DNA of 22,621 nucleotides, taken from VRUE01 sp035693025. GTDB taxonomy: Bacteria; Actinomycetota; Thermoleophilia; Solirubrobacterales; 70-9. Positions within the stretch are counted from its first letter, which is position 1, and each line of letters begins with the position of its first letter. This document shows positions 1-7,760 of this stretch, piece by piece. The position numbers and the translations under genes were made by a program. The DNA lies in the NCBI GenBank assembly GCA_035693025.1, contig DASSHI010000005.1:1-22621 (forward strand). The letters are read 5' to 3'. Below the pieces are notes generated by a model. It ran no database searches. It had not been told where the DNA came from and saw nothing but the letters and a program-made list of their open reading frames with translations.

Positions 1-1392
1 GGCGGAGTCGGTCACCGAGATCGCGTCCTTCGACTGCCGCCCGGGCCTGGCGATCAGGCCGCGCGGGGCGGTGATCGGGCTGCCCTCGGCCGTCCCGCTT
101 CCGTTCCCCGGGGGGTCGGAGGCCGGGAACGAGCCGACGTCGGGACCGCCGCCCGGATCCTCGCTTCCGAGATCCGCGGCCGCGTCCCCGCCGAGGCCCT
201 CGAGGACGGCGATGAACGCCTCCTTCGACGATGACAGCGCGATCCGGTCCTGGGGCCGCTTCGGGCCCGCGATCGACGGCTCGACGTCCCCGAGGTCGAG
301 CTCGAGGGTGTCGGAGAAGGTCGGCTCCTCGGAGTCGGCCGTGTGGAAGAAGCCCTGCTCGCGCGTGTAGGCGTCGACGAGCTCGATCAGCTCGGTCGGA
401 CGGCCGGTGAATTCGAGATAGCGAAGGGTCTCGGCGTCGGGCGGGCAGATCGCGCAGGTCGAGCCGAACTCGGGCGACATGTTGCCCAGGGTCGCCCGGT
501 CGGCGAGGCCGAGGCTGGGCAGGCCGGGTCCGTAGAACTCGACGAACTTCGCGACCACCCCCTTCGTCCTGAGCATCTCGGTGACCCGGAGGACGAGGTC
601 GGTGGCCGTGGCCGCCTCGCGGAGCTCGCCCTCGAGGCGGAAGCCGATCACCTCGGGCAGCAGCATCGAGATCGCCTGGCCGAGCATCGCGGCCTCGGCC
701 TCGATGCCCCCGACGCCCCAGCCGAGGACGCCGAGCCCGGTGATCATCGTGGTGTGCGAGTCGGTACCGACCAGGGTGTCGGGGTAGGCCCGCCGGACGC
801 CATCGGCCTCGTCCTCGAAGACGACCCGGCCGAGATGCTCGAGGTTGACCTGGTGGCAGATCCCGGTCGCCGGCGGCACGACGCTGAAGTTGTCGAAGGC
901 CTCCCTGCCCCACTTGAGGAAGGAGTAACGCTCGCGATTGCGTTCGAACTCGCGCTCGGCATTGAGCGCGAAGGCGCGCTCGTTGCCGAAGGCGTCGACC
1001 TGGACCGAGTGGTCGATCACCAGGTCGACGTCGACCAGCGGGTTGATCTTCTCCGGGTCGCCGCCGATCTCGGCCATCGCGTCGCGCATCGCGGCGAGGT
1101 CGACCACGGCGGGGACCCCGGTGAAGTCCTGCATCAGCACCCGCGCCGGCTGATAGGGAATCTCGACGCTGGGAGTCGCCGCCGCGTCCCAGGTCGCGAT
1201 CGCCTCGATGTCCTCCGCGGTCGCGGAGCTGCCGTCCTCCAATCGCAGCACGTTCTCCAGCAGCACCTTGATCGAGTAGGGCAGCCGGGCGACGTCGAAG
1301 CGCGACTGCAGCGCGTCCAGCCTGAACACCTCGTAGGAGCGATCGCCGACCTCGAGGGTCGAGCGGGCGCCGAAGGAATCGAGACTGCTCAC
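1..1392 (-). CDS. acnA: aconitate hydratase A, 5' part (runs off the left edge)
   Basis: Aconitase of the TCA cycle, a cytoplasmic 4Fe-4S enzyme that interconverts citrate and isocitrate. The window holds the first 464 codons of a protein that is usually about 900 residues. Reading from GTG at 1392, the N-terminus (SLDSFGARSTLEVG, then YEVFRLDAL and LPYSIKVLLENVLR) is typical of the AcnA/IRP1 family. Other family blocks seen are VLMQDFTGVPAVVDLAAMRD, DHSVQVD, CHQVNLEHLGRVV, GTDSHTTMITGLGVLGWGVGG and GNMSPEFGSTCAICPP. The Cys in GSTC is the expected first cluster ligand; the other two ligands lie outside the window. Residues about 402-438 are a Gly/Pro/Ser/Asp-rich low-complexity insert. The GTG start is supported by AGGA 7 nt upstream. 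The ATG eight bases upstream is out of frame and meets TGA at once. The gene sits 34 nt downstream of the dehydrogenase on the same strand and may be cotranscribed with it. Confidence 0.95.
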   Translation of the reverse strand, partial: MSSLDSFGARSTLEVGDRSYEVFRLDALQSRFDVARLPYSIKVLLENVLRLEDGSSATAEDIEAIATWDAAATPSVEIPYQPARVLMQDFTGVPAVVDLAAMRDAMAEIGGDPEKINPLVDVDLVIDHSVQVDAFGNERAFALNAEREFERNRERYSFLKWGREAFDNFSVVPPATGICHQVNLEHLGRVVFEDEADGVRRAYPDTLVGTDSHTTMITGLGVLGWGVGGIEAEAAMLGQAISMLLPEVIGFRLEGELREAATATDLVLRVTEMLRTKGVVAKFVEFYGPGLPSLGLADRATLGNMSPEFGSTCAICPPDAETLRYLEFTGRPTELIELVDAYTREQGFFHTADSEEPTFSDTLELDLGDVEPSIAGPKRPQDRIALSSSKEAFIAVLEGLGGDAAADLGSEDPGGGPDVGSFPASDPPGNGSGTAEGSPITAPRGLIARPGRQSKDAISVTDSA

Positions 1393-1426
1393 AGCTCCAT
1401 CCTAGGCAACCCGGATGAGCGGCCGG

Positions 1427-2230
1427 TCAGCGCTTGTCCGGGGGGTGACCGTCGGCCACGGCCTTCGCGGCTTTCTGGCCTGCCGAACCGCTCTGGGCGC
1501 GAACCGAGATCGCCGGGGTGGCGAGGGCGAAGTGGGACATGGCGCGGAGCTGCAGAGGCGCGACGGCGATCTCGACCTTGTCGTGCTCGATCGCCTTGAC
1601 CGTGGCGGCGGCCACCTTCTCCGGCGTAGTGGTGCCCATCCCCGGCGGTGGCTTGGCGCCGGCCTCGGCGAACATGCCGGCTTCGCGGACGAAGCCCGGC
1701 GAGACGACGGAGACGCCGATGCCCCGGGGGCCGAGGTCGGTGCGCAGGCCGAAGGCGAAGCCGCGCAGGCCGAACTTGGTCGCGTTGTAGATCGAGGTAC
1801 GTGGGCTGGCGACCTTGCCCGAGAGCGAGGAGACGAAGACGAGGTGGCCGCTGCCGCGCTCGACCATCGCCGGATAGAGGGCCCTGGCCATCAGGATCGG
1901 CGCCTCGAGATTGACCCGCAACGCCCGCGTCACCTGCTCGGGGTCGAAATCCGTCAGCAAGCCGGCGCCCGGCAGGCCCGCGTTGGCGATCAGGACGTCG
2001 ACCTCACCGGCCTCGGCGGCGAGCTTTTCGGCTGCGCCGGGCTCAGCCAGGTCAGCGACGATCGTCGTGTGGCCGGCGCCGGGCAGCTTCGCCGCCATCG
2101 CATCCAGCGCCTCGACGCTGCGCCCGCTGAGGATCAGCCTCGCCCCGCGCGCCGCGAGTGCCGCTGCCATCGCCCGTCCGAGACCGCCGGTTGCGCCGGT
2201 GAGAAGCGTTTTGCAACCGGCAAGTTTCAT
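1427..2230 (-). CDS. short-chain dehydrogenase/reductase (SDR), classical type
   Basis: A 267-residue NAD(P)(H)-dependent oxidoreductase with a Rossmann fold. Its substrate cannot be told from sequence. The cofactor motif TGATGGLG is at residues 11-18. NAG is at 83-85. The catalytic tetrad is Asn107, Ser135 (VFVSS), Tyr148 and Lys152 (YNATK), followed by the PG motif of the classical family (VVSPGFV). Arg37 after beta-2 (SGR) suggests a preference for NADP(H). Length is normal for a classical SDR. The ATG at 2230 was chosen because MKLAGCKTLLTGA fits the family; an in-frame TTG at 2242 would add four residues. No strong ribosome-binding site is visible for either. It is the first gene before acnA on the same strand (34-nt gap) and is divergent from the riboswitch-controlled hydrolase gene. 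Confidence 0.9.
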   Translation of the reverse strand: MKLAGCKTLLTGATGGLGRAMAAALAARGARLILSGRSVEALDAMAAKLPGAGHTTIVADLAEPGAAEKLAAEAGEVDVLIANAGLPGAGLLTDFDPEQVTRALRVNLEAPILMARALYPAMVERGSGHLVFVSSLSGKVASPRTSIYNATKFGLRGFAFGLRTDLGPRGIGVSVVSPGFVREAGMFAEAGAKPPPGMGTTTPEKVAAATVKAIEHDKVEIAVAPLQLRAMSHFALATPAISVRAQSGSAGQKAAKAVADGHPPDKR

Positions 2231-2349
2231 CCCAGAGCGCAAGCTACCAGCCGCACCGCCGAGAGGAATTCGGGATGAAAGTGCGAAGGGCTACAAAATG
2301 TTTGCGTCTTGTAAGCATCCGCCCGGGCGATCGTCTAGACTGCCCGCCG

Positions 2350-2490
2350 TTCCGAATAACCGAAACGCCGAATCCCGCCAGCTGGAGGCGAAGCGGGAAC
2401 GGGGGAACCACGTTTTCGGGGCTAACTCGCCCATATAGGGCGGGGGCGCAGGCTCCTACAGCGCCAGCCCGACAGCTAACCCCGTAGGCC
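2350..2490 (+). promoter_or_regulatory. c-di-AMP riboswitch (ydaO/yuaA-type leader)
   Basis: The leader of the cell-wall hydrolase gene carries the conserved blocks of the ydaO/yuaA RNA: GCCGAATCCCGCCAGC near 2368-2383, GGGGGAACCACG near 2401-2412 followed by TTTTCGGGGCTAAC, and the hallmark GACAGCTAACCCCGTAGGC at 2471-2489. The Shine-Dalgarno sequence AAGGAG (2495-2500) follows immediately. This class binds cyclic di-AMP and usually lowers expression of cell-wall hydrolase or ion-transport genes. The class call rests on recognised sequence blocks, not a covariance search, so the ends are approximate. A possible -10 (TAGACT, 2336-2341) lies just upstream, without a convincing -35. No terminator is obvious between riboswitch and gene, so the mode of control is unclear. 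Confidence 0.85.
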
Positions 2491-2506
2491 GACGAAGGAG
2501 ATCGGT

Positions 2507-3064
2507 TTGCTCAAGAGCTATTCAAAGTTCAAAGCGGGGGTTGTCGTCGGTATGGCCTTCGCATTCCTCGCCCTACTACCCGTTACCGGTGCCAGCGCAA
2601 ACTGCGGCGGTGGCGGCCTCACCCCGGCGGAAGTCGATATCTGCACGCCGACGCCGAAAGCGCGCCTGCTCAGCAACGGGATGCTGATCCCGCCCGCCTC
2701 GGCTCCGGCGAGGGTCAAGCGCGTGATCGCGTACGCCAACCGGATCCGCACCAAGCCCTATGTATGGGGTGGCGGCCACGGCCGCTGGTGGGACAGCGGC
2801 TACGACTGCTCCGGCTCGGTCAGCTACGCCCTGCACGGCGGCGAATTCCTCGAAAGCCCGCTTCCCTCAGGTCCGATGGAGCACTGGGGCCTGGAAGGCG
2901 AAGGGCGCTGGATCACGGTCTATGCCAACGCCGGCCACGCCTACGCGGTGATCGCCGGCTATCGCTGGGACACCGCCGGCGACAGCGAAGGCACCGGCCC
3001 ACGCTGGCACCCGGAACTGCTCAGCAACGTCGGCTTCCTCGCCCGCCACCCGGCCGGCTTCTAG
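2507..3064 (+). CDS. secreted NlpC/P60-like peptidoglycan hydrolase
   Basis: A 185-residue secreted protein. Residues 1-31 form a signal peptide: basic start, hydrophobic core VVVGMAFAFLALLPV, cleavage likely after ASA. The mature part contains an NlpC/P60-type cysteine peptidase domain. PYVWGGGHG is at 84-92, DCSG at 100-103 with the probable nucleophile Cys101, and His144 in NAGHAYAVI is the probable base. Family members cut peptide bonds in the peptidoglycan stem. Translation starts at TTG 2507, with AAGGAG ending 6 nt upstream; this start alone gives a complete signal peptide. The upstream c-di-AMP riboswitch fits a cell-wall enzyme, since this riboswitch class often controls such genes in actinobacteria. 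The gene is followed by a strong terminator and seems monocistronic. The exact cleavage specificity is not known. Confidence 0.88.
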   Translation: MLKSYSKFKAGVVVGMAFAFLALLPVTGASANCGGGGLTPAEVDICTPTPKARLLSNGMLIPPASAPARVKRVIAYANRIRTKPYVWGGGHGRWWDSGYDCSGSVSYALHGGEFLESPLPSGPMEHWGLEGEGRWITVYANAGHAYAVIAGYRWDTAGDSEGTGPRWHPELLSNVGFLARHPAGF

Positions 3065-3106
3065 CGTCACCCAAGCAAAACTTCGGGGCAGGGGTTGTCC
3101 CGTACG

Positions 3107-3136
3107 CCACCCCGGCCAACCGGCCGGGGTGGTTTT
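3107..3136 (+). terminator. rho-independent terminator of the hydrolase gene
   Basis: A perfect 11-bp stem (CCACCCCGGCC, 3107-3117, with GGCCGGGGTGG, 3122-3132) with an AACC loop is followed by TTTT. It begins 42 nt after the hydrolase stop codon and ends just before the promoter of the transporter operon. Confidence 0.9.
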
Positions 3137-3140
3137 GTCC

Positions 3141-3168
3141 TTGACCTCCTGAACTGCTCGGATAACTT
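3141..3168 (+). promoter_or_regulatory. predicted promoter of the ABC transporter operon
   Basis: TTGACC (3141-3146) and TAACTT (3163-3168) are separated by 16 bp, close to the housekeeping sigma-factor consensus. The -10 box ends six bases before codon GTA at 3175, which predicts a transcript that starts at or within a base or two of the coding frame. The operon is therefore probably leaderless. No Shine-Dalgarno sequence precedes 3175. Confidence 0.65.
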
Positions 3169-3174
3169 CTTCGT

Positions 3175-4206
3175 GTAGCTACTCCACCCGACATCCGCAT
3201 ACGCAGCCTCAGGAAGGACTATGGCGAGGTACGGGCGGTTGCGGGCATAGACCTCGAGATCGAGGCCGGCGAGTTCTTCACCCTGCTCGGCCCGTCCGGC
3301 TCGGGCAAGACGACGACGTTGCGGATGATCGCCGGCTTCGAGCAGCCCAGCGGCGGAACGATCGAGTTGGCCGGAAGGGACATGGCGGGGGTGCCCCCGT
3401 ACGACCGAGCGGTCAACACGGTCTTCCAGGACTACGCGCTCTTCCCCCATATGACCGTCGGCGAGAACGTCGCCTACGGGCTGCGGGTCGCCGGAGTGGC
3501 CAAAGCCGAGCGAGCACGGCGGCGCGACGAGGCGCTGGAGATGGTGCGGCTGCCCGGCTATGAGGAGCGGAAACCGACCGAGCTCTCCGGCGGGCAGCGC
3601 CAGCGCGTCGCCCTGGCGCGGGCGATCGTCAACCGGCCGCGAGTGCTGCTGCTCGACGAGCCGCTCGGCGCGCTCGACCTGAAGCTGCGCGAGCAAATGC
3701 AGAGCGAGCTGAAGACGATCCAGGGGGAGGTCGGCATCACCTTCGTCTATGTCACCCACGACCAGGACGAGGCGCTGACGATGAGCAACCGGATCGCCGT
3801 CTTCAACCAGGGTCGGATCGAGCAGATCAGCCCACCCGTCGAGCTCTACGAGCAGCCCGAGAGCGAGTTCGTGGCCGGCTTCGTCGGCGTCTCCAACCTG
3901 CTCGAGCGCGACGGATCGCGCTTCACGATCCGCCCGGAGAAGATCCAGCTGCTCGACCCGACGCGGACGCCGAACGGCCTGCGGACCGAGCGCGGGCGGA
4001 TTGCCGAGGTCGCCTACGCCGGGATGGTCACCCGCTACACGGTCGCCCTCGAGGGCGGCGGAGAGCTTCAACTCGTCAGGCAGAACGCGGAGGGCGCCTC
4101 GGCCGAAGCGCCCTCCGAGCAGGGCAGGGAGGTGCTGGTGGGCTGGCGCCCGGAGCACACGGTCGCGGTCCGTGGGAAATCCAAACCAGAGGAGAAAGCG
4201 ACATGA
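3175..4206 (+). CDS. polyamine-type ABC importer, ATP-binding subunit (PotA-like), non-canonical start
   Basis: Cytoplasmic ATPase that powers the importer encoded downstream. Numbered from codon 3175 (343 residues): Walker A GPSGSGKT 39-46, Q-loop Gln85 (VFQDYALFPHMTV), signature LSGGQ 137-141, Walker B LLLDEP 158-163, H-loop His195 (YVTHDQDEA), and a C-terminal TOBE-like region with FTIRPEKI, as in PotA/YdcT ATPases. The frame is open from 3166, after TAA at 3163. It contains no ATG, GTG or TTG before 3319, which lies after Walker A and cannot be the true start. Homology begins by about DIRIRSLRKDYG (3190 on), so the gene must start upstream. I chose GTA at 3175 because it lies 6 nt after the -10 box and gives an ordinary N-terminus (ATPPDIRIRSL). 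ATC 3193 and ATA 3199 are alternatives, and a base error (GTG to GTA) is possible. The stop overlaps the next ATG (ATGA). Confidence 0.88.
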   Translation, partial: VATPPDIRIRSLRKDYGEVRAVAGIDLEIEAGEFFTLLGPSGSGKTTTLRMIAGFEQPSGGTIELAGRDMAGVPPYDRAVNTVFQDYALFPHMTVGENVAYGLRVAGVAKAERARRRDEALEMVRLPGYEERKPTELSGGQRQRVALARAIVNRPRVLLLDEPLGALDLKLREQMQSELKTIQGEVGITFVYVTHDQDEALTMSNRIAVFNQGRIEQISPPVELYEQPESEFVAGFVGVSNLLERDGSRFTIRPEKIQLLDPTRTPNGLRTERGRIAEVAYAGMVTRYTVALEGGGELQLVRQNAEGASAEAPSEQGREVLVGWRPEHTVAVRGKSKPEEKAT

Positions 4207-5387
4207 GAACCCAGGCACACCCAGCGCGAGCGGCGTGGCTCACGATCGCCGGCCTGCTCGCCGTGATGGCGCTGCTGGCCGGTTGCGGCAGCAGCAACAG
4301 CGACTCCGGCGGCGAAGAACTGTCCGAACTCGGCAAAGGAGAGGGCCAGGTCAACCTGATCTCCTGGGCGGGCTACGTCGAACAACCGTGGGTAAAGCCG
4401 TTCGAAGCGAAGACCGGCTGCAAGGTCAGCGACAAGATCGCCGGCACCTCTGACGAAATGGTGCAGCTGATGCGGACCGGTCAGTACGACGGCGTCTCGG
4501 CGTCCGGCAACGCCAGCGCGCGGCTCGTCGACGGCGGCGACGTCGCCCCGGTGAACGTCAGCCTCGTGCCCAACTACAAGACGATCTTCAGCGACCTGAA
4601 GAACCAGCCCTACAACACCTTCGACGGCGTCCACTACGGCATCCCGCACGGCCGCGGCGCCAACCTGCTGATGTGGAACTCCGACGAAGTCAAGCCGGCG
4701 CCGACCTCCTGGAGCGTGATTCTCGACCCGAAGGAAGCGGCAAAGTACAAGGGCAAGATCAGCGCCTACGACGACCCGATCTACATCGCCGACGCGGCCG
4801 TCTACCTGAAGTCCCACGAACCCGACCTGGGGATCGAAGACCCCTACGAGCTGAACGAAGAACAGTTCGAAGCGGCGGTCGGCCTGCTCGAAGAACAGCG
4901 GCCCTACGTCGGCGAATACTGGTCCGATGCGGCCAAGCAGATCTCCGCCTTCGCCAACGGAGACAGCACGGTCGGCACCACCTGGCAGTACCAGTACTTC
5001 GCCCTGCAGGAAGAAGGCGAGCCGGTGGCGGCGAGCCCGGCGAGCCAGGGCTTCCTCCCCAAGGAGGGCGCGACTGGCTGGTCGGACACCTGGATGATCA
5101 GCTCCGAAGCCCAGCACCCCAACTGCATGTACATGTGGATGAACTGGATCGTCTCGCCGAAAGCGAATGCCGAAGTGGCGGAATTCTTCGGTGAGGCGCC
5201 GGCCCAGGAACTGGCCTGCGAACACACCGCGGAGAAAGGCTTCTGCGCCAAATACCACGCCGAAAATCCGGCCTTCTGGAAGCGCGTCTACTACTGGGAG
5301 ACGCCGGTGGCCGACTGCGGCAACGGTTCCGAAGACTGCATGGACTACAACAAATGGGTCCAGGCCTGGACGTCGATCAAGGGTTGA
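4203..5387 (+). CDS. ABC importer substrate-binding lipoprotein (PotD/YdcS-like)
   Basis: A 394-residue extracytoplasmic solute-binding protein. The N-terminus is a lipoprotein signal peptide with lipobox LAGC at 25-28, so Cys28 is the predicted lipidation site. A Ser/Gly/Asp-rich linker follows. The mature start VNLISWAGYVEQPWVKPFEAKTG is typical of the spermidine/putrescine-binding family, and further blocks such as GIPHGRGANLLMWNSDEVKP and TGWSDTWMISSEAQHPNCMYMWMNWI agree. The mature domain contains several Cys residues (for example in CEHTAEKGFC and DCGNGSEDC) that could form disulfides outside the cell. ATG 4203 overlaps the ATPase stop by four bases and has GGAG upstream. The last base before the stop starts the likely TTG of the next permease. 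The substrate may be a polyamine, but this is inferred from family only; no polyamine enzymes are adjacent. Confidence 0.92.
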   Translation: MRTQAHPARAAWLTIAGLLAVMALLAGCGSSNSDSGGEELSELGKGEGQVNLISWAGYVEQPWVKPFEAKTGCKVSDKIAGTSDEMVQLMRTGQYDGVSASGNASARLVDGGDVAPVNVSLVPNYKTIFSDLKNQPYNTFDGVHYGIPHGRGANLLMWNSDEVKPAPTSWSVILDPKEAAKYKGKISAYDDPIYIADAAVYLKSHEPDLGIEDPYELNEEQFEAAVGLLEEQRPYVGEYWSDAAKQISAFANGDSTVGTTWQYQYFALQEEGEPVAASPASQGFLPKEGATGWSDTWMISSEAQHPNCMYMWMNWIVSPKANAEVAEFFGEAPAQELACEHTAEKGFCAKYHAENPAFWKRVYYWETPVADCGNGSEDCMDYNKWVQAWTSIKG

Positions 5388-6238
5388 GCCGCAGGCTCGC
5401 CACCTTCTTCGACGGGCGCCCCCGCCTCCAGGCGGGGGCGCTCCTCGCCGGCCCGGCCGGCTGGCTGGTGATCGGCTATCTCGGCTCGCTCGCCGTGCTG
5501 CTGGTCGCGGCCTTCTGGACGGTCGATCCCCTCTCCGGCGAAGTCCTCCAGGGCTTCAGCCTGGGAAACCTCGAAATCCTCTTCGACGAACCGGTCTATC
5601 GCGACATCGTCGCGCGGACGGTCGTGATCGCCGCGCTGGTCACTCTCACCGACGCCGTGCTCGCCTTCCCGATCGCCTTCTACATGGCGAAGCTGGCGAG
5701 CAGGCGCAGCAAGGCCGTCCTGTTGATCGCGGTGCTCCTGCCGCTCTGGTCCAGCTACCTGGTCAAGGTCCTCTCCTGGCGGACGATGCTGTCCGGCGGC
5801 GGCATCGTCGACTGGGCTCTGCAGCCCCTCGGCCTGCATGGCCCCGGCTACGGGAATACGGCGGTCTGGCTGGTGATGAGCTACCTCTGGCTGCCCTACA
5901 TGGTGCTGCCGATATACGCCGGGCTCGAGCGCATCCCCAACTCGTTGATCAGCGCCTCCGAGGATCTCGGCGCGGCGCCCTTCACGACCTTCCGCAGGGT
6001 GATCCTGCCGCTCGCCTTCCCCGCCGTCGTCGCCGGCTCGATCTTCACCTTCGCCCTGACGCTGGGCGACTACATCACGCCGAAGCTGGTCTCCAACAAC
6101 CAGTTCATCGGCAACGTGATCTTCAACAACATCTCCAACAACCTGCCGCTCGCCTCCGCCCTCGCGCTCGTCCCGATCGTGGTGATGGTCGCCTACCTCC
6201 TCGTCGCTCGCAAGCTGGGCGCCTTCGAGCACATCTAG
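5384..6238 (+). CDS. ABC importer permease 1 (PotB-like)
   Basis: An inner-membrane permease of about 284 residues with roughly six hydrophobic segments, for example LLAGPAGWLVIGYLGSLAVL, AVLLIAVLLPLWSSYLVKVL and ALALVPIVVMVAYLLVA. The ABC-coupling EAA-type loop is near residues 188-205 (SASEDLGAAPFTTFRRVILP). It is followed by LTLGDYITPKLV, which is typical of PotB/YdcU permeases. Two starts are possible. TTG 5384 overlaps the upstream TGA (TTGA) and implies coupling to the lipoprotein gene. ATG 5354 would overlap that gene by 34 nt and add ten polar residues. I prefer TTG because the longer version has no ribosome-binding site and adds nothing that looks conserved. The next permease starts two bases after the stop. 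Confidence 0.92.
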   Translation: MSRRLATFFDGRPRLQAGALLAGPAGWLVIGYLGSLAVLLVAAFWTVDPLSGEVLQGFSLGNLEILFDEPVYRDIVARTVVIAALVTLTDAVLAFPIAFYMAKLASRRSKAVLLIAVLLPLWSSYLVKVLSWRTMLSGGGIVDWALQPLGLHGPGYGNTAVWLVMSYLWLPYMVLPIYAGLERIPNSLISASEDLGAAPFTTFRRVILPLAFPAVVAGSIFTFALTLGDYITPKLVSNNQFIGNVIFNNISNNLPLASALALVPIVVMVAYLLVARKLGAFEHI

Positions 6239-6240
6239 GG

Positions 6241-7086
6241 ATGCAGCTCTCGCAAAAATCCACCGCTCTGCTCCGCCTCGGCGTCGGCGTCGGCCTCGCC
6301 TTCATCTACATCCCGCTGATCGTGCTCGCGATCTATGCCTTCAACGCGAGCAACATCCTCAAGTGGCCGCCGCCGGGGCTGACGCTCGACTGGTTCCCGA
6401 AGGCGATCGAAAACGAACTGGCCCGCGAAGCCTTCGTCACCTCGCTCAAAGCGGGCGCCGTCGCGACCGCGATCGCGCTGGTCCTGGGCACGCTCGCCGC
6501 GCTCGCGGTCGCCCGGCACCGGTTCTTCGGCCGCGAGACGATCTCCTTCCTGGTGATCCTGCCGATCGCCCTGCCCGGAATCGTCACCGGCGTCGCGCTG
6601 AGCAACACCTTCACCCAGGTGCTCGGCATCGACCTCAGCTTCTTCACCGTGATCGTCGGCCACGCCACCTTCTGCATCGTCGTCATCTACAACAACGTGA
6701 TCGCCCGCCTGCGGCGCCTCTCGACCTCCTTCGAGGAAGCCTCCGCCGACCTCGGCGCGCATACCTGGCAGACCTTCCGCTTCGTGACCTTCCCCAGCCT
6801 GCGCAGTGCCCTCGGCGCCGGCGCCCTGCTCGCCTTCGGCCTCTCCTTCGACGAGATCATCGTCACCACGTTCACGATCGGCGCCGGCGAAGAAACGCTG
6901 CCGATCTGGATCTTCCGCAACCTCTTCCGTCCCAACCAGCTGCCGGTCGTCAACGCCGTCGCCGTGATCGTCGTGTTGATCTCGATCCTCCCCGTCTACC
7001 TCGCCCACCGACTGACCCGCGAGGAAGGCGGCGCCGCCACCGCCCGCGGCGGCCCGGTCGAGGCCGAGGCGACCGCCATGCCCTAG
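6241..7086 (+). CDS. ABC importer permease 2 (PotC-like)
   Basis: A 281-residue inner-membrane permease, partner of permease 1. The first segment (LGVGVGLAFIYIPLIVLAIYAFN) and NILKWPPPGLTLDWF are characteristic of PotC/YdcV. The EAA-type loop is near residues 164-182 (FEEASADLGAHTWQTFRFV), followed by LLAFGLSFDEIIVTTF. The ATG at 6241 lies two bases after the preceding TAG, so the two permeases are coupled. The C-terminus is a short polar tail (EEGGAATARGGPVEAEATAMP). This is the last gene of the operon. Its stop codon (7084-7086) directly abuts the stop codon of the convergent TetR gene (7087-7089), leaving no room for a terminator between the operons. Confidence 0.92.
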   Translation: MQLSQKSTALLRLGVGVGLAFIYIPLIVLAIYAFNASNILKWPPPGLTLDWFPKAIENELAREAFVTSLKAGAVATAIALVLGTLAALAVARHRFFGRETISFLVILPIALPGIVTGVALSNTFTQVLGIDLSFFTVIVGHATFCIVVIYNNVIARLRRLSTSFEEASADLGAHTWQTFRFVTFPSLRSALGAGALLAFGLSFDEIIVTTFTIGAGEETLPIWIFRNLFRPNQLPVVNAVAVIVVLISILPVYLAHRLTREEGGAATARGGPVEAEATAMP

Positions 7087-7746
7087 CTATTGACGGGCCA
7101 GGCGCTCGGCCTCCTCGGCGCCGACGTACGGGCCGAGGGTGAGCTCGACCAGGTCGGGCAGGAGGGACTCGAGCTGCTCGGTGCGGCCGGCGCTGATCTC
7201 ACGGATGATCAGCGAGACGATGCCGCCGACCAAAGCTTCCTCGGTGGCCCCCGGCAGCGGGTGCTCGCCGCCGTGCTCGGGGCGGCCCGCCTTGAGGATC
7301 TCGACCAGGCCCTGCATCGAGGCACGGTGGCGAGCGGCGATCTCGCTACCCGCGGCGATCGGCTCGATCATGCAGAGACGAGCCAGCTCCGGCTCGCCGG
7401 CGAGGAAGCGCAGCATCGTCGCCAGCGCGGCGCGGACCTTCTGCGGCCACTCGTCGAAGGCCTCCGCCGCGGTCCGCATCGAGGTGGCGATGTGCTCGGC
7501 GACCATCTCGTAAGCCGCGAGGAAGCAGGCTTCCTTGTCGGCGAAGTGCTCGTAGAACGTGCGGCGCGAGACCGAGGCAGCCTTGGTGATGTTGGCCACC
7601 GTGGTTGCGTGGTAACCGCGCTCGGCGACGACGTCGACGAGCGCGGTGACGATCCGCTCGCGCTGGTTTTGGACGACGAACTCGCGCGGCAGGCCGTGTC
7701 GACCCGCTGGCAGTCTCGGCGAAGCATTCTCTTTTCCCGCCGCCAT
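7087..7746 (-). CDS. TetR-family regulator A1
   Basis: A 219-residue dimeric transcription factor, probably a ligand-responsive repressor. An N-terminal arm RLPAGRHGLPREFV (residues 11-24) precedes the usual TetR helix-turn-helix at about 48-68 (TTVANITKAASVSRRTFYEHF), followed by DKEACFLAAYE. The C-terminal ligand and dimer domain ends PDLVELTLGPYVGAEEAERLAR. The same arm and C-terminal pattern occur in B1 (17444-18127), its proposed counterpart. ATG 7746 has no clear Shine-Dalgarno sequence. The gene lies 14 nt downstream of A2 on the same strand, so the two may be cotranscribed. It is convergent with the transporter operon. The ligand is unknown, and the operator cannot be assigned. Confidence 0.9.
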   Translation of the reverse strand: MAAGKENASPRLPAGRHGLPREFVVQNQRERIVTALVDVVAERGYHATTVANITKAASVSRRTFYEHFADKEACFLAAYEMVAEHIATSMRTAAEAFDEWPQKVRAALATMLRFLAGEPELARLCMIEPIAAGSEIAARHRASMQGLVEILKAGRPEHGGEHPLPGATEEALVGGIVSLIIREISAGRTEQLESLLPDLVELTLGPYVGAEEAERLARQ

Positions 7747-7760
7747 CGTGCGGTCATTAT

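Noticed and set aside
343..1599. Long plus-strand open frame opposite aconitase
   Set aside because: The minus strand encodes a clear aconitase over the same bases; the plus translation is Arg/Gly/Glu-rich with no family motif, a usual GC-rich shadow.
3175..4206. Transporter ATPase as a pseudogene because it lacks a standard start codon
   Set aside because: All ATPase motifs and the overlaps with downstream genes are intact, and a promoter sits at the right distance; a rare start or a one-base error is more likely.
3067..4218. 383-codon minus-strand frame opposite the transporter ATPase
   Set aside because: It mirrors codons of the ATPase, which has all ABC motifs on the plus strand. No ribosome-binding site or domain is seen.
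4068..5258. 396-codon minus-strand frame opposite the binding lipoprotein
   Set aside because: The plus strand encodes a recognisable solute-binding lipoprotein with lipobox; the minus frame is a compositional shadow.
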